In this document: positions 1 through 7,999 of the stretch, piece by piece
How the letters are laid out: each line of letters opens with the position of its first letter
Position numbering within the stretch: the stretch's first letter is position 1
From: Alteromonas sp047556435
Lineage (GTDB): Bacteria; Pseudomonadota; Gammaproteobacteria; Enterobacterales; Alteromonadaceae
Assembly: GCF_047556435.1 (NCBI RefSeq)
Contig: NZ_CP180210.1
Span: 4,030,001 to 4,094,000, forward strand
DNA length: 64,000 nt
Direction of reading: 5' to 3'
Program-made: the position numbers and the translations under genes
Notes under the pieces: generated by a model
What the model saw: the letters and a program-made list of their open reading frames with translations, nothing else
Told to the model about the DNA's origin: nothing
The model's database searches: none

Positions 1-391
1 TGACCGGTTTCAGTTGACGAAAAAGGTGCGGGAACCGGCGCTTTACCCAATGAGATAAAAAGCGACGGGCAATCCAGAAACCGCCAATACAGGACAAACA
101 ACAGGCGACCAGTGACAGTGCCACGCCTCCTGCCGCCCCAAGAAGGCTGCCAAAATAGAACGCGACTACCTGACGCGGGAAGCCAAATACCATGGCTGCA
201 CCCGCTGCCAGCGTAATCGTTAGCCAGCCTGCCAGACCAAACCGGGAGAGCCATCCTGTCACCATCGCCGGCACCAGCGAGTCTGAATCAGCAATCACGC
301 GTACCGCAACCACCAGCGATAAACATAAAAACAGCACCGAGAACATCGGCAGTATTTGTTTCCCTTGCCGGACTATCGGTTCAACTTTCAT
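1..391 (-). CDS. VTT/DedA-like (TVP38/TMEM64) membrane protein, 3' end outside window
   Basis: The first 130 residues are visible. The gene continues past base 1. There is a hydrophobic segment at about residues 14-31, then a long hydrophobic region with the motif FGFPRQVVAFYFGSLLGAAG at about 68-87 and an R-R-F stretch. This glycine-rich pattern with a conserved Arg is typical of the VTT (SNARE-associated/DedA) family, whose members are inner-membrane proteins linked to lipid carrier or phospholipid flipping. The ATG overlaps the end of the upstream glycosyltransferase by 11 nt, so the two are surely co-transcribed. By analogy with such pairs, the membrane protein may handle the lipid-linked product of the glycosyltransferase; this is inference. 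Exact function and C-terminus cannot be judged here. Confidence 0.75.
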   Translation of the reverse strand, partial: MKVEPIVRQGKQILPMFSVLFLCLSLVVAVRVIADSDSLVPAMVTGWLSRFGLAGWLTITLAAGAAMVFGFPRQVVAFYFGSLLGAAGGVALSLVACCLSCIGGFWIARRFLSHWVKRRFPHLFRQLKPV

Positions 392-1109
392 CGGTGTGCA
401 ACATAATTTCCGGACGAGGACAACGGCGCTGTAACCACAGCACGCCCAACATATCGACGATCCCTACGCCAAGACGACTAAGCAATGTGTATTTTGAGGT
501 ACCGATCACTCGTTCACGGTGATTTACTGGAACGACGGTAATGCTGCCACCAATGCGACGCACCAGTGCAGGAATAAACCGGTGCATATGATCAAAAAAG
601 GGCAACATCATAAATGTGTTTCTGGGAAACAATTTGATACCGCACCCGGTATCAGGTACCTGATCATTCAGCAGTCGCTGACGAATGGCATTGGCCACTC
701 TGGACTGCATCCTTTTAGAGAACGTATCTCTGCGTTTGTGCCGGAAGCCCGCAATACAGAAGTGTGCGGCCGTTTGCTTGCTGGCGCACTGAAGCATGGC
801 GGGAATATCCGCCGGGTCGTTCTGTCCGTCAGCGTCCATCGACACTATCCATTTGCCCTTTGCCAGGGATATGCCGGAATAGAGTGCAGAAGACTGGCCC
901 ACACTATTGCGGTGTTGTAGCAGCCTTATCGGCACATCGCCTCTGGCTTGCACAGCTTTAATTTCCGCCTTCGTATTATCTGTACTGCCGTCGTCGATGT
1001 AGATGATTTCGTAGCAATAGTTGCCCGGGATAGCTTGTCGGATTTCAGCTACCAGCGGCTCAATATTTCCTTGCTCATTACGGGCCGGAATGACAATAGA
1101 CAAGTCCAA
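381..1109 (-). CDS. family 2 glycosyltransferase (polyprenyl-phosphate sugar transferase type)
   Basis: 242 residues. It opens with the GT2 core (LSIVIPARNEQGN), followed by the nucleotide-binding DDGSTD motif at about 39-44 and the metal-binding DADGQND at about 93-99. This is the DPM1/ArnC architecture: transfer of a sugar from a nucleotide donor to polyprenyl phosphate at the inner face of the membrane. The C-terminus has only one short amphipathic segment (about 212-226), so the double TM hairpin of ArnC is missing. The start is TTG at 1107-1109, chosen because GAGGTAA lies about 8 nt upstream and no ATG is nearby. The VTT protein follows with an 11-nt overlap. A CTTAAG-N5-CTTAAG box sits 45-61 nt upstream, suggesting PmrA/QseB-type control. 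The sugar and acceptor are unknown. Confidence 0.88.
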   Translation of the reverse strand: MDLSIVIPARNEQGNIEPLVAEIRQAIPGNYCYEIIYIDDGSTDNTKAEIKAVQARGDVPIRLLQHRNSVGQSSALYSGISLAKGKWIVSMDADGQNDPADIPAMLQCASKQTAAHFCIAGFRHKRRDTFSKRMQSRVANAIRQRLLNDQVPDTGCGIKLFPRNTFMMLPFFDHMHRFIPALVRRIGGSITVVPVNHRERVIGTSKYTLLSRLGVGIVDMLGVLWLQRRCPRPEIMLHTDES

Positions 1110-1534
1110 GGCTTACCTCGACAGATGTTTTTTGCCTATCGTAATTATGGAGGCTTAAGTGAACCTTAAGGAAATAATATAAATGCCGGCAAAAAGAAGA
1201 CTCTTAACAGCAATGGCAGGGACAGGTCACATCAGCCTTACGGGCTTTTCGAGCCAACTTCCCTAACGCATTATTGATGCGATGATAATATCTTCACTCT
1301 TGTACGTTTATCGCAAATAGGTGGTTAGTAACCACCATGCGGGCAATGGCGTCGCTACACGCACACCAGTAAGTGGCGTTAATAAAAAGTGCGGTGCACT
1401 TTCTCAAGCTGCACGCTCCGACAGCAGACGCAGTGTCCCTTTAGCAATAAGACAAGCGCGGCTTTCAGTTTTCCGCACTCTGGCCTCAGGTAACGGGAGC
1501 GAAAGCGAGCTATACCGGGACGAAAATCAATTAT
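1110..1534. other. intergenic region with box and two palindromes
   Basis: A 425-base gap between two minus-strand units. Besides the CTTAAG box, it holds a 17-base palindrome GGTGGTTAGTAACCACC (1320-1336; 8-bp arms around one base) and a hairpin with 7-bp arms AAAGTGC/GCACTTT (1386-1402). Neither is followed by a T-run on either strand, so neither is a classical terminator. The first could be an operator for a dimeric repressor. I see no credible gene in the gap. Confidence 0.4.
1154..1170 (-). promoter_or_regulatory. PmrA/QseB-type box upstream of glycosyltransferase operon
   Basis: CTTAAG (1154-1159), five bases, CTTAAG (1165-1170). Read toward the glycosyltransferase it is CTTAAGGTTCACTTAAG. 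This is the direct-repeat layout known for PmrA/BasR binding (half sites of YTTAAK, 5-bp spacer). A -10-like TACGAT follows after 10 bases. The same arrangement occurs before the response-regulator operon (50478-50494) and the haemolysin-family operon (46480-46496). Confidence 0.72.
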
Positions 1535-2308
1535 TTACCAATAAACTAACGTTGCTTCCCAGATCAACTTTAGCGCCAGCAGGGTGACAATCCAGCGAAA
1601 TACGCGAAGAAAGCGTTCGGCGGGGATTTTAGACAATATTTTAAGACCGGCCCAGGTGCCAATAAATCCGCTTAGTATCATCGCGGCAATCAATCCCAGC
1701 CATGCAAAGAACTGAAATCCTATAGCGCTAAACACCATAGCTTTGAGGATATTCTGAAACGTCATGCAACTGGCAAAGGTGGCAGTTATCTGCATTTTAC
1801 TGTAGCCATTGCGGTGTACAAACGCTGCCACTAGTGGGCCGGTCGCGCCGACAAACATGGCAGCGAGTGTAGTAACAGCCCCGGCCAACATACGTCCAAG
1901 AGGCGTCATTTCGCGCGCCTTGGGTTTGCTTCCCCACACCAGAAACAGAATGAATGCTGCCACTGCATACTGAATTACCACCAGCGGTAACTGCACTACT
2001 ACCAGCGATGCCAGCAGGGCGCCGGGTAGCGCGCCCAAACTAAAATAAATCACCATTTTCCAGTCGATATGACGCCGGGTCATGACCGCGCGATTGCCGT
2101 TAGATCCTAGCTGCACCAGGCCATGCAGAGGAATGAGCGCGGCTACCGGTACCGTCGTGGCCATTACCGCCAGCAGGAGAACGCCGCCCCCGATACCCAT
2201 ACTGGCAGTTATCAGGGAGGTGAACCCGGCAAGCACAATCAGCCCGGCCGCCGTAAGTAGTGTGATAGCCCCGTCTGCCGTCAGCAGACTCGTTAACAGC
2301 TCACCCAT
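1535..2308 (-). CDS. TauE/SafE-family sulfite/anion exporter, TSUP permease
   Basis: 257 residues, almost wholly hydrophobic, with about eight predicted membrane spans in two halves. The N-terminal repeat has LAGFTSLITASMGIGGGVLL, the glycine-rich signature of the TauE/SafE (TSUP, DUF81) family. Members move sulfite, sulfoacetate or other small anions across the inner membrane. Nothing here fixes the substrate. The start codon overlaps the 3' end of the upstream lipoprotein gene by 8 nt, so the two are translated from one message, although no functional link between an anion permease and a lysozyme inhibitor is obvious. Length is normal for the family. Confidence 0.85.
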   Translation of the reverse strand: MGELLTSLLTADGAITLLTAAGLIVLAGFTSLITASMGIGGGVLLLAVMATTVPVAALIPLHGLVQLGSNGNRAVMTRRHIDWKMVIYFSLGALPGALLASLVVVQLPLVVIQYAVAAFILFLVWGSKPKAREMTPLGRMLAGAVTTLAAMFVGATGPLVAAFVHRNGYSKMQITATFASCMTFQNILKAMVFSAIGFQFFAWLGLIAAMILSGFIGTWAGLKILSKIPAERFLRVFRWIVTLLALKLIWEATLVYW

Positions 2309-3140
2309 TCTTGATAGTCGTTACCCTGCAGACTTGCGATTCCGCGCCGACACCACTGATAAATTCAGCCTCGCCATGATGTTCCCAGTACAGGGTATTG
2401 GCCCCCTCGTATCGTGTGCCGCTGGCGGCTTTCATCTGCCACAGTAATAATGGGCGCGGCCCGCCTTCTATTACCATGGCTGGCTCTGGGGTATTGAAAA
2501 ACCGCACGGTATAAACGCGCTCTCCCGGACACACAAGAGAGGTCTGCGCCATTGGCTCGACTAGAGCGTATTGCGCCTGAAGCTCGCTGATACGCTGGAT
2601 ATACTGCTCGCGCACGCAGTGCGATATATCTGTTGCCTGCCAACAGGCATCGCGACCTTTTATCCAGCCTCGCTGCATGGCTTTAAGCGATGTCTCCTGT
2701 TGCCCGTCCACCGTTCTCAATGCGTTCATATATGTGTCTTCAAGCCAGGTATCCAGTGCGGCCAGCGACGCTGACTGACAAATTGCCTGCTCTGCCTGTC
2801 CAGAGTTGTCATGACAGGAAAATGTCGGTTTCACATTTTGCGCAGCAAGCACAGAATCACACCACGCCAGCGTACCTCCTTCGGGAAACGATGACTGTCC
2901 CTGCCGAGCAAGTTGATGCTCGACGCTACCATACCATTCGTGACTTCCTGGATCCGGCCCGTGTCCCTGACCATCCTGCACAGAAAGGTAATATTGCACG
3001 CGGGACAACACTGCTGCAGGACAAGCGTCATCTTGTTTCAAAACGGGCGCGCTAGCCGGGGCGTCGGGAGAATGGCTGGATTGCTGACAACCACCAAGCA
3101 GTAAAAATACGACAGCGAGAACCGGAGTGTAAAAACGCAT
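2301..3140 (-). CDS. lipoprotein with LprI-like and MliC-like lysozyme-inhibitor domains
   Basis: 279 residues. There is a lipoprotein signal with lipobox LLGGC (Cys18). Residues about 108-195 resemble the LprI N-terminal/DUF1311 fold: paired cysteines, the CHD...AIC spacing, and a helix ending in QRGWIKGRDAC. Residues about 200-276 resemble MliC, the membrane-bound inhibitor of c-type lysozyme (SGTRYEG, YWEHHGEAEF). Both families block host or predator lysozyme in the periplasm or outer membrane; the two in tandem resemble a small set of proteobacterial fusions. Domain calls come from sequence patterns only. The gene is followed by the TauE/SafE gene with an 8-nt overlap. Confidence 0.75.
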   Translation of the reverse strand: MRFYTPVLAVVFLLLGGCQQSSHSPDAPASAPVLKQDDACPAAVLSRVQYYLSVQDGQGHGPDPGSHEWYGSVEHQLARQGQSSFPEGGTLAWCDSVLAAQNVKPTFSCHDNSGQAEQAICQSASLAALDTWLEDTYMNALRTVDGQQETSLKAMQRGWIKGRDACWQATDISHCVREQYIQRISELQAQYALVEPMAQTSLVCPGERVYTVRFFNTPEPAMVIEGGPRPLLLWQMKAASGTRYEGANTLYWEHHGEAEFISGVGAESQVCRVTTIKNG

Positions 3141-3442
3141 AGGATTTCCTGAATTAGCATTAACCGAGGTGTTGGCACAGTAAACGCACCTGTATTACTG
3201 CGCCAGTTGAATGTATTCAGAGTACAGGAAATTCAGCGCTTCGCCACAACCCGGATTGTGTTGAGGCATATTGCTGCTGATACCGGTTATGGCGCCCAAC
3301 GCGTGAACTGAAGAAGGCAAAAAGGGTGCCTGCAAGTCATGTCACCAGAGAGAAAGAGGCGCTCCGCGTATAACTTCGCCTGACGATCTGCGCATCGGTG
3401 CCCCTGTTTCAGCACTCAGGATGCTTACCGGGAGGCGCGGCG
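3141..3442. other. intergenic region, nothing recognised
   Basis: About 300 bases between the lipoprotein start and the end of the small membrane protein gene. It should hold the lipoprotein promoter on the minus strand, but I could not identify convincing -35/-10 elements, a terminator or a small gene. Confidence 0.4.
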
Positions 3443-3601
3443 CTATGAGGCCGATGAACGCTTCGTCAGACTCAACCAAAAAATCATTTCAAACAGTACA
3501 CCGAGTAAGACAAACACCACAATACCGCCGTGCAACCCCATGGCAAAACACACTATTGAGGCCAGCAGACAGGCTATAATGAGAACAATCCGTGAAACCA
3601 T
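3443..3601 (-). CDS. small two-span membrane protein (52 aa)
   Basis: A short reading frame of 52 residues with a well placed ribosome-binding site (GAGGTGATT, just before the ATG at 3599-3601). Residues 4-22 and 26-44 are hydrophobic and separated by the turn GLHGG; the tail is LTKRSSAS, giving a two-helix hairpin with a basic end. No family recognised. The RBS and clear membrane pattern support a real gene, while its small size and lack of known homologues in my memory limit confidence. It is divergent from the TonB operon, with about 230 nt between the starts. A longer overlapping frame at 3489-3785 is probably a shadow. Confidence 0.6.
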   Translation of the reverse strand: MVSRIVLIIACLLASIVCFAMGLHGGIVVFVLLGVLFEMIFWLSLTKRSSAS

Positions 3602-3750
3602 AATCAATCACCTCAGGGGCGCATCCCCCCACGTAAACAACAGCCATTTTTCCAGCAATTATCATGTAATAGCGTAAAGCTAACGTTTCATTCAACGCCA
3701 TATTCCGCACTATCTGATACTTAATTATGGTTAATATTTCGTGAATTGCT

Positions 3751-3774
3751 GAAACTTTTCGTAAAAATTCGTTA
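3751..3774 (+). promoter_or_regulatory. candidate ECF-type promoter of the TonB/sigma operon
   Basis: GAAAC (3751-3755) followed after 14 bases by CGTTA (3770-3774), about 58 nt before the tonB-like ATG. A GAAC/GAAAC -35 with a CGT-type -10 is the usual form of ECF sigma promoters, and such operons are often autoregulated. The match is short and rests on position. Confidence 0.35.
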
Positions 3775-3831
3775 CGGATTTTCACCCCTTTTCACCACCT
3801 CAGGCGTTTGGTTGAAAAGAGGAGAAATAAC

Positions 3832-4473
3832 ATGACAACACTTACCTGCTTTAACACACCCACACCATCACCGGCACGCCTGCTCGGTGCAATTACACTG
3901 GGGGGCGTTATCACATTCGGATTGTTTGCAGTGATGGCGAAGCTGGTTGCTCAGGATGACACTCCCCTTGTGGTGAGCTCTATGCCGGTCATCCCCAACC
4001 CGGTATTGCAACTGGAAGATGAGAAAACCATAGTGCGTCCCACGCTGCCAAAAAGAGAAAAACCGCAAACCCCTCCGCCTCCCAGCAGAATCACGTCGGA
4101 TCCTATAGAGGTCACGATGGGGGAGCCCAACATCGGCACCGGATTTACCGGGATTGATAAAATAACCATAGATAACGATTTCAGTTCAGGACTGAGCGAT
4201 CAACAAGCCCGACCCGTGGTACAAATCGAGCCGGCGTACCCACCAGACGCCGCGAGGGATGGCATTGAGGGATGGGTATCTTTGTCGTTCACCATAGACG
4301 CGCTTGGTGGCGTTAAGGATATCACCATCATTGACGCTGAACCGGCAAGAGTCTTCAATCGTGAGGCTCGCCGCGCACTCGCACGATGGAAGTACCGCCC
4401 GAAAGTCGTTGAAGGCAACGCTGTGAGCCAGCCAGATATGCGTGTATTATTAACGTTCAGACTTGACCAGTAA
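3832..4473 (+). CDS. TonB-family energy transducer
   Basis: 213 residues from the ATG at 3832, chosen because AGAGGAGAAAT precedes it at ideal spacing (a TTG eight codons upstream has none). One N-terminal membrane anchor (about 17-39), a proline/lysine linker (about 72-88; EKPQTPPPP), and a C-terminal TonB domain (about 130-213) with the usual YPPDAARDGIEGWV and RWKYRP motifs. It should carry proton-motive-force energy from ExbBD to outer-membrane receptors. It is the first gene of an operon with an ECF sigma factor and a likely anti-sigma protein. That suggests a dedicated TonB induced by the sigma factor rather than the housekeeping one. No exbBD is nearby. Confidence 0.9.
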   Translation: MTTLTCFNTPTPSPARLLGAITLGGVITFGLFAVMAKLVAQDDTPLVVSSMPVIPNPVLQLEDEKTIVRPTLPKREKPQTPPPPSRITSDPIEVTMGEPNIGTGFTGIDKITIDNDFSSGLSDQQARPVVQIEPAYPPDAARDGIEGWVSLSFTIDALGGVKDITIIDAEPARVFNREARRALARWKYRPKVVEGNAVSQPDMRVLLTFRLDQ

Positions 4474-4482
4474 GGATATCCG

Positions 4483-5040
4483 TTGAGCGTGGTACTCTCT
4501 ATCCAGCAGTGGCTCGGACTCAGTATTTCAAACGACATACTGATGAGCCGCTACGCCGATACCGGCGAACAGGCGCTGCTGGCACGCTTGTATGATGAAT
4601 GCGGTGATGATCTTTACCACTTTCTTCTGGCCATGACATCGCCGGACACTGCCATGGATGTGGCGCAAAAAACCTGGGTAACGGTCATTGAGAAACGTCA
4701 CCTGTACGTCGCCAGCGGGCGCTTTGAAAGCTGGCTGTTTACCCTAGGCAGACACGCTCTGATTGATGAAATCAGAAAACAGCGACGGCTTACTTATGAT
4801 GACGCGTTACTTAGCAAGCAAGCTGCCCCCGAGACTGGCGTTTATCAACAGTCGGATTGTTTCAGACAAGCACTTGCCGCCTTGCCATTTGTCCAGCGCG
4901 AAGCATTTTGTCTGCAACAGGAAGGATTTGGATTACAGGAAATTGCGACAATTTGTCACAGCAATCGCGAGACTATTAAAACGCGACTGCGTTATGCCCG
5001 TGAAAGTTTGAAAAGCGCGTTAGAGGCCGCACATGACTGA
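4483..5040 (+). CDS. ECF-type RNA polymerase sigma factor
   Basis: 185 residues from TTG at 4483, preceded by AAGGAT. An in-frame ATG at 4543 has no clear RBS. Residues about 35-105 correspond to sigma region 2 (YDECGDDLYHFLLAM, FESWLFTLGRHALIDEIRKQ) and about 128-180 to region 4 (LPFVQREAFCLQQEGFGLQE, SNRETIKTRLRYARESL). Regions 1 and 3 are missing, as expected for the ECF class. It should direct polymerase to a small regulon, very likely including its own operon. It overlaps the next gene by 8 nt, a layout typical of sigma/anti-sigma pairs. Confidence 0.9.
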   Translation: MSVVLSIQQWLGLSISNDILMSRYADTGEQALLARLYDECGDDLYHFLLAMTSPDTAMDVAQKTWVTVIEKRHLYVASGRFESWLFTLGRHALIDEIRKQRRLTYDDALLSKQAAPETGVYQQSDCFRQALAALPFVQREAFCLQQEGFGLQEIATICHSNRETIKTRLRYARESLKSALEAAHD

Positions 5041-5635
5041 CCAGCACGATCCGCTTGCGAAACAATACCAACAGCATAAGCGTCACTATCCGGCACCTGA
5101 CAAACTGCGCCGTTATGTGCTGCAGAAAAACAGTCATCACGCACGCAAAGTGTCGTCTCCGCTTCCATTGCGGCAATGGCAACTTGCTGCCGCAGCAGTG
5201 GTGGCGATTATTGCTTTTATTGGTATATGGGGCACCAGTATCACGCTAGTTACGCCTCCTGGCACGGTTGTCGATGTGGCCATGGTTCAGTATCACGGTT
5301 TTGACACCAGTACCGGTAAACAGCCCGATTTCAGCGCGCAGAAGGTTCGCGAGTTTACCGCTTACCAGCAGCGCCAGCTAATTGTCTCATCCCGATATCA
5401 GCAGCCCGCAACGGTGCTGACAGTAGGCGACACCCTGGTACTCAGCAACTGTAACGAAGACATTATTGCCTTATCCGACTCGCTGGTAGCCACACTTCAT
5501 GAGAAAAAGAGCATACCTGATACTCTTTCCCCAGGAGACATCGTAGATATCGCCTTTAATCAGGACGGTTATATCATCGAGCTAACCAAACCGATACCAG
5601 CCATCGCTGACAACAATCTGGCCTCCTGTTCATAA
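5033..5635 (+). CDS. putative membrane anti-sigma factor
   Basis: 200 residues. A basic cytoplasmic N-terminus of about 48 residues, one membrane span (about 50-72; AAAAVVAIIAFIGIWG) and a periplasmic part of about 125 residues. This topology, with the gene overlapping the ECF sigma gene by 8 nt, is that of an anti-sigma factor binding the sigma on the cytoplasmic side and sensing on the periplasmic side. The N-terminus lacks an obvious HxxxCxxC zinc motif. The periplasmic part matches no family I recognise. The role is inferred mainly from position and topology. Confidence 0.6.
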   Translation: MTDQHDPLAKQYQQHKRHYPAPDKLRRYVLQKNSHHARKVSSPLPLRQWQLAAAAVVAIIAFIGIWGTSITLVTPPGTVVDVAMVQYHGFDTSTGKQPDFSAQKVREFTAYQQRQLIVSSRYQQPATVLTVGDTLVLSNCNEDIIALSDSLVATLHEKKSIPDTLSPGDIVDIAFNQDGYIIELTKPIPAIADNNLASCS

Positions 5636-5654
5636 CCGTTACCAGCGTGCAACA

Positions 5655-5681
5655 GACGACACCACGATGCCTGGCGTCGTC
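5655..5681 (+). terminator. probable terminator of the TonB/sigma operon
   Basis: Ten-base arms GACGACACCA / TGGCGTCGTC with one mismatch and a 7-nt loop, 20 nt after the stop codon. It is followed by AT-rich sequence with short T tracts rather than one long T-run. Confidence 0.55.
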
Positions 5682-5712
5682 ATCAATTTTCTCCAATTTT
5701 CTTAGACTTATG

Positions 5713-5718
5713 TATAAT
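5713..5718 (+). promoter_or_regulatory. -10 element upstream of zinc-ribbon gene
   Basis: Perfect TATAAT preceded directly by TG, 91 nt before the ATG at 5809. No good -35 hexamer at 16-18 nt. Position suggests the promoter of the zinc-ribbon gene. Confidence 0.4.
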
Positions 5719-5808
5719 TGAAGGTCACTCAGCATTTCTTATATTTAGATGCTGCAGGCATTGATTACAACGTGCAGTAAACTCGCAAACCAAGTACCTT
5801 GAATTACC

Positions 5809-6432
5809 ATGAAGAATAAAAAATCAAAGGTTTATCGCTGTGCTGATTGCAACTATATTTTCTCTGAAGTTTCTGAGAGAGACAGTGACATCCAGTCTAC
5901 GTGTCCGCGTTGCAACGTTTACGGTGTAAAGCGCTGTCTGGAGCAGCGGGCTCTTGAGGTAGCGGCAGAAAAGCGACGTCATCAGCCTCTGCTAAAAACG
6001 CGCGTCTACACGTTTAGTGGTTACGATGGATTAATGCGTTCGCGCTTTGAAACAGAAGAAAACCTGGCAATGTTTCAGCGCCACGTTCACCGCGTTTTTG
6101 ATAACAACCCCGTTGTCTCTGGTGAAGTGTGGCTTACGCTGTGCCCGACTCAACCCAGTACATGGGATGTTGCACCTGAGAGCCCTACCAATGCTGGCAA
6201 ACAGCTGAAGAATTTTGTTGTTTATTGCGAACAACACAACTTGCAAACAGCATGTTATGGTCATTACCTGGAAATGACTGAAGACATGCAAAGGTTATTG
6301 CGGCCCACAAGAGAGCCTGAGCAAACAGCGCTGAGCGGCTCTCATCCCGCACCCGTGACTACCGCCCACTGTCAGCATGCGGATATGGAAAAAAACAGTG
6401 ACACCATCATCAAAAAGCATTGTCACGAATAA
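5809..6432 (+). CDS. zinc-ribbon hypothetical protein
   Basis: 207 residues. The N-terminus carries two CxxC knuckles (Cys11/Cys14 and Cys32/Cys35) in a short segment, a zinc-ribbon layout. Residues about 66-165 form a mixed alpha/beta region with several aromatic residues and no motif I know. The tail is low in complexity and has scattered histidines (GSHPAPVTTAHCQHADMEKN). Zinc binding is a fair inference; function is unknown. The 3' end overlaps the convergent DUF2892 gene by 10 nt, so the two must share or lack a terminator. Confidence 0.7.
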   Translation: MKNKKSKVYRCADCNYIFSEVSERDSDIQSTCPRCNVYGVKRCLEQRALEVAAEKRRHQPLLKTRVYTFSGYDGLMRSRFETEENLAMFQRHVHRVFDNNPVVSGEVWLTLCPTQPSTWDVAPESPTNAGKQLKNFVVYCEQHNLQTACYGHYLEMTEDMQRLLRPTREPEQTALSGSHPAPVTTAHCQHADMEKNSDTIIKKHCHE

Positions 6433-6656
6433 GGCGAGGCTGACTTACCCAAAGCGAGTTCTTTTTCCGTTTTAAAGCCAAATACCTTTTTCAGCACAAT
6501 CGTTGCCGGGCAAAAGCCGGTGAAGCTTTGCTGGAAAAGGTTCGCCCCGATAAATGCAGTGAACCAGATAAAGTTGTCATTTACCCATACAGTTAACACG
6601 ACGGACAACAACACCATGAAACCGGCAAATGCGGTTAACGCTCTTTCAGCTGACAT
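6423..6656 (-). CDS. DUF2892 inner-membrane protein
   Basis: 77 residues from the ATG at 6654-6656, preceded by AGGAG; an earlier in-frame ATG overlaps the upstream gene. It has two hydrophobic helices and the pattern WFTAFIGANLFQQSFTGFCP, typical of DUF2892 (the membrane part of YgaP-like proteins), with a single Cys. Function unknown. Often found beside rhodanese or thiosulfate genes, but here it follows an outer-membrane barrel gene by 5 nt and may be in its operon. Confidence 0.8.
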   Translation of the reverse strand: MSAERALTAFAGFMVLLSVVLTVWVNDNFIWFTAFIGANLFQQSFTGFCPATIVLKKVFGFKTEKELALGKSASPYS

Positions 6657-6661
6657 ACGCT

Positions 6662-7999
6662 TTACTCCTGATAAAACCATCTGAACGACACGTACACATT
6701 GGACGCATCGCGAAACTGACTGTAAAAGGTGTGATTTTCAGTGCCGTAAAAGCCATTCACACCGCCACTTACCTGCCATTTATCGCCTGGTGAATAGGTG
6801 GCTTTCAACCGTATATAGCCGTCTTTGTCGGTCGGAGAATAAAAATTGAAAGCTTGCAGCGTCAGCGTTTGACGCATCGCGCGATAAAGCAATTGCGTGG
6901 TAATCACATGGCGTGTTCCTTCCTGCTCGAAAACCGGCCAGGGCGAGTTTGCCAGCAGTGCCTCATGATCATGAGTGCGTTCCACATACCACTGGGCACT
7001 GCCGGTTAAATTCGCTACTAACTCCTGTTCGTACCCCACCAGAAAGCGGCTTTGACTGTTTGGTACCCGTGGGTTGTCGCCGCGACTGTCTTCCACCGCA
7101 TCATGATAGGCATATTCAAATTTGCTTAAACCCGGACCCAGCGGGCGTACGACACTAAAACCGTACACGTTCAAGCGGCTGTATCTGGGGCGGCCAAGAT
7201 CGTCGGCGGCCTGCGGTAATTTGTTATAACCGCGGTATCCATACAGCGCGTATTCGGTGGTCCCCACTGTTTTATAAAGTCTCAGCGCCACTTCACTGCC
7301 ATCAGGCTCGTTCTCATCAGCCACGGTAAATTCCGGTGCGACATTCATGGCAGTCTGAGGACTAAAAAACGAAAAGAAGTCACCGGTAATTCCATTGTCA
7401 GGCGCAAATTCCGGTGTCACTACCACATCGACATTAAAAGCATCAAAGTAGCCAGAGACTTTCGCCGAGAGGCTGGGAGCTTTGAGGTATTCATCGTCGC
7501 GGCCGGCAAAAAACGATTGGTAATCTTTGGGAAACATATCATTAAGAAATACATAGTCGCCCGTGCCCCAGGTGAGCACCTGCTGACCGATTCTGACGTC
7601 GAAATGATTGCACCAGTCTCCGAGACTGGCAAGGTTCCCCTGCCACGCCAATTCACGCACTGAGGTTTCCACGCCATCGGTAACACCGTCGTACCAGATA
7701 TCACCACGAAAAGAGATTTGTGAGGCCGCCAGCGTGTAATCTGCCTGCAGTTGCACGCGGACATCTGCCAGTGTGGTATCTGAAGAAAGTGCCGGGTCGT
7801 TCTGCAGACGGCGTCCGGCAGCTACCTCCACGAAGCCAGCCAAAGTTAATGGCGAGGTGTCCTTTTCTTCCCACTCATCCCATTCGTCAAACCCTTCGGT
7901 TTGCCACTCATCTTCAGGCGGCGGCGTGGCGACTTGCGCCATTGCCGGTAACACTGACACCGTAAGCGCCAGCGACGCTGCGTAAGCCAATATCTTCAT
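6662..7999 (-). CDS. outer-membrane beta-barrel protein of an MMPL/LolA-like operon (DUF1302-like)
   Basis: 445 residues from the ATG at 7997-7999, which overlaps the upstream stop codon (TAATG). An alternative ATG lies four codons earlier. Signal peptide about 1-22 ending in AMAQ, a very acidic segment rich in W, E and D (about 30-48), then alternating-pattern strands and a C-terminal aromatic end (FRWFYQE). Predicted to be an outer-membrane barrel. Proteins like this commonly sit with an MMPL transporter and a LolA-like protein, and could be the outer-membrane part or receptor for a lipid export route; that is inference. No substrate can be named. Confidence 0.75.
   Translation of the reverse strand: MKILAYAASLALTVSVLPAMAQVATPPPEDEWQTEGFDEWDEWEEKDTSPLTLAGFVEVAAGRRLQNDPALSSDTTLADVRVQLQADYTLAASQISFRGDIWYDGVTDGVETSVRELAWQGNLASLGDWCNHFDVRIGQQVLTWGTGDYVFLNDMFPKDYQSFFAGRDDEYLKAPSLSAKVSGYFDAFNVDVVVTPEFAPDNGITGDFFSFFSPQTAMNVAPEFTVADENEPDGSEVALRLYKTVGTTEYALYGYRGYNKLPQAADDLGRPRYSRLNVYGFSVVRPLGPGLSKFEYAYHDAVEDSRGDNPRVPNSQSRFLVGYEQELVANLTGSAQWYVERTHDHEALLANSPWPVFEQEGTRHVITTQLLYRAMRQTLTLQAFNFYSPTDKDGYIRLKATYSPGDKWQVSGGVNGFYGTENHTFYSQFRDASNVYVSFRWFYQE

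Noticed and set aside
3173..3188. sigma-54-like TGGCAC-N7-CGCA on the plus strand
   Set aside because: The -24 element is good but the -12 element is poor and there is no plus-strand gene for 640 nt.
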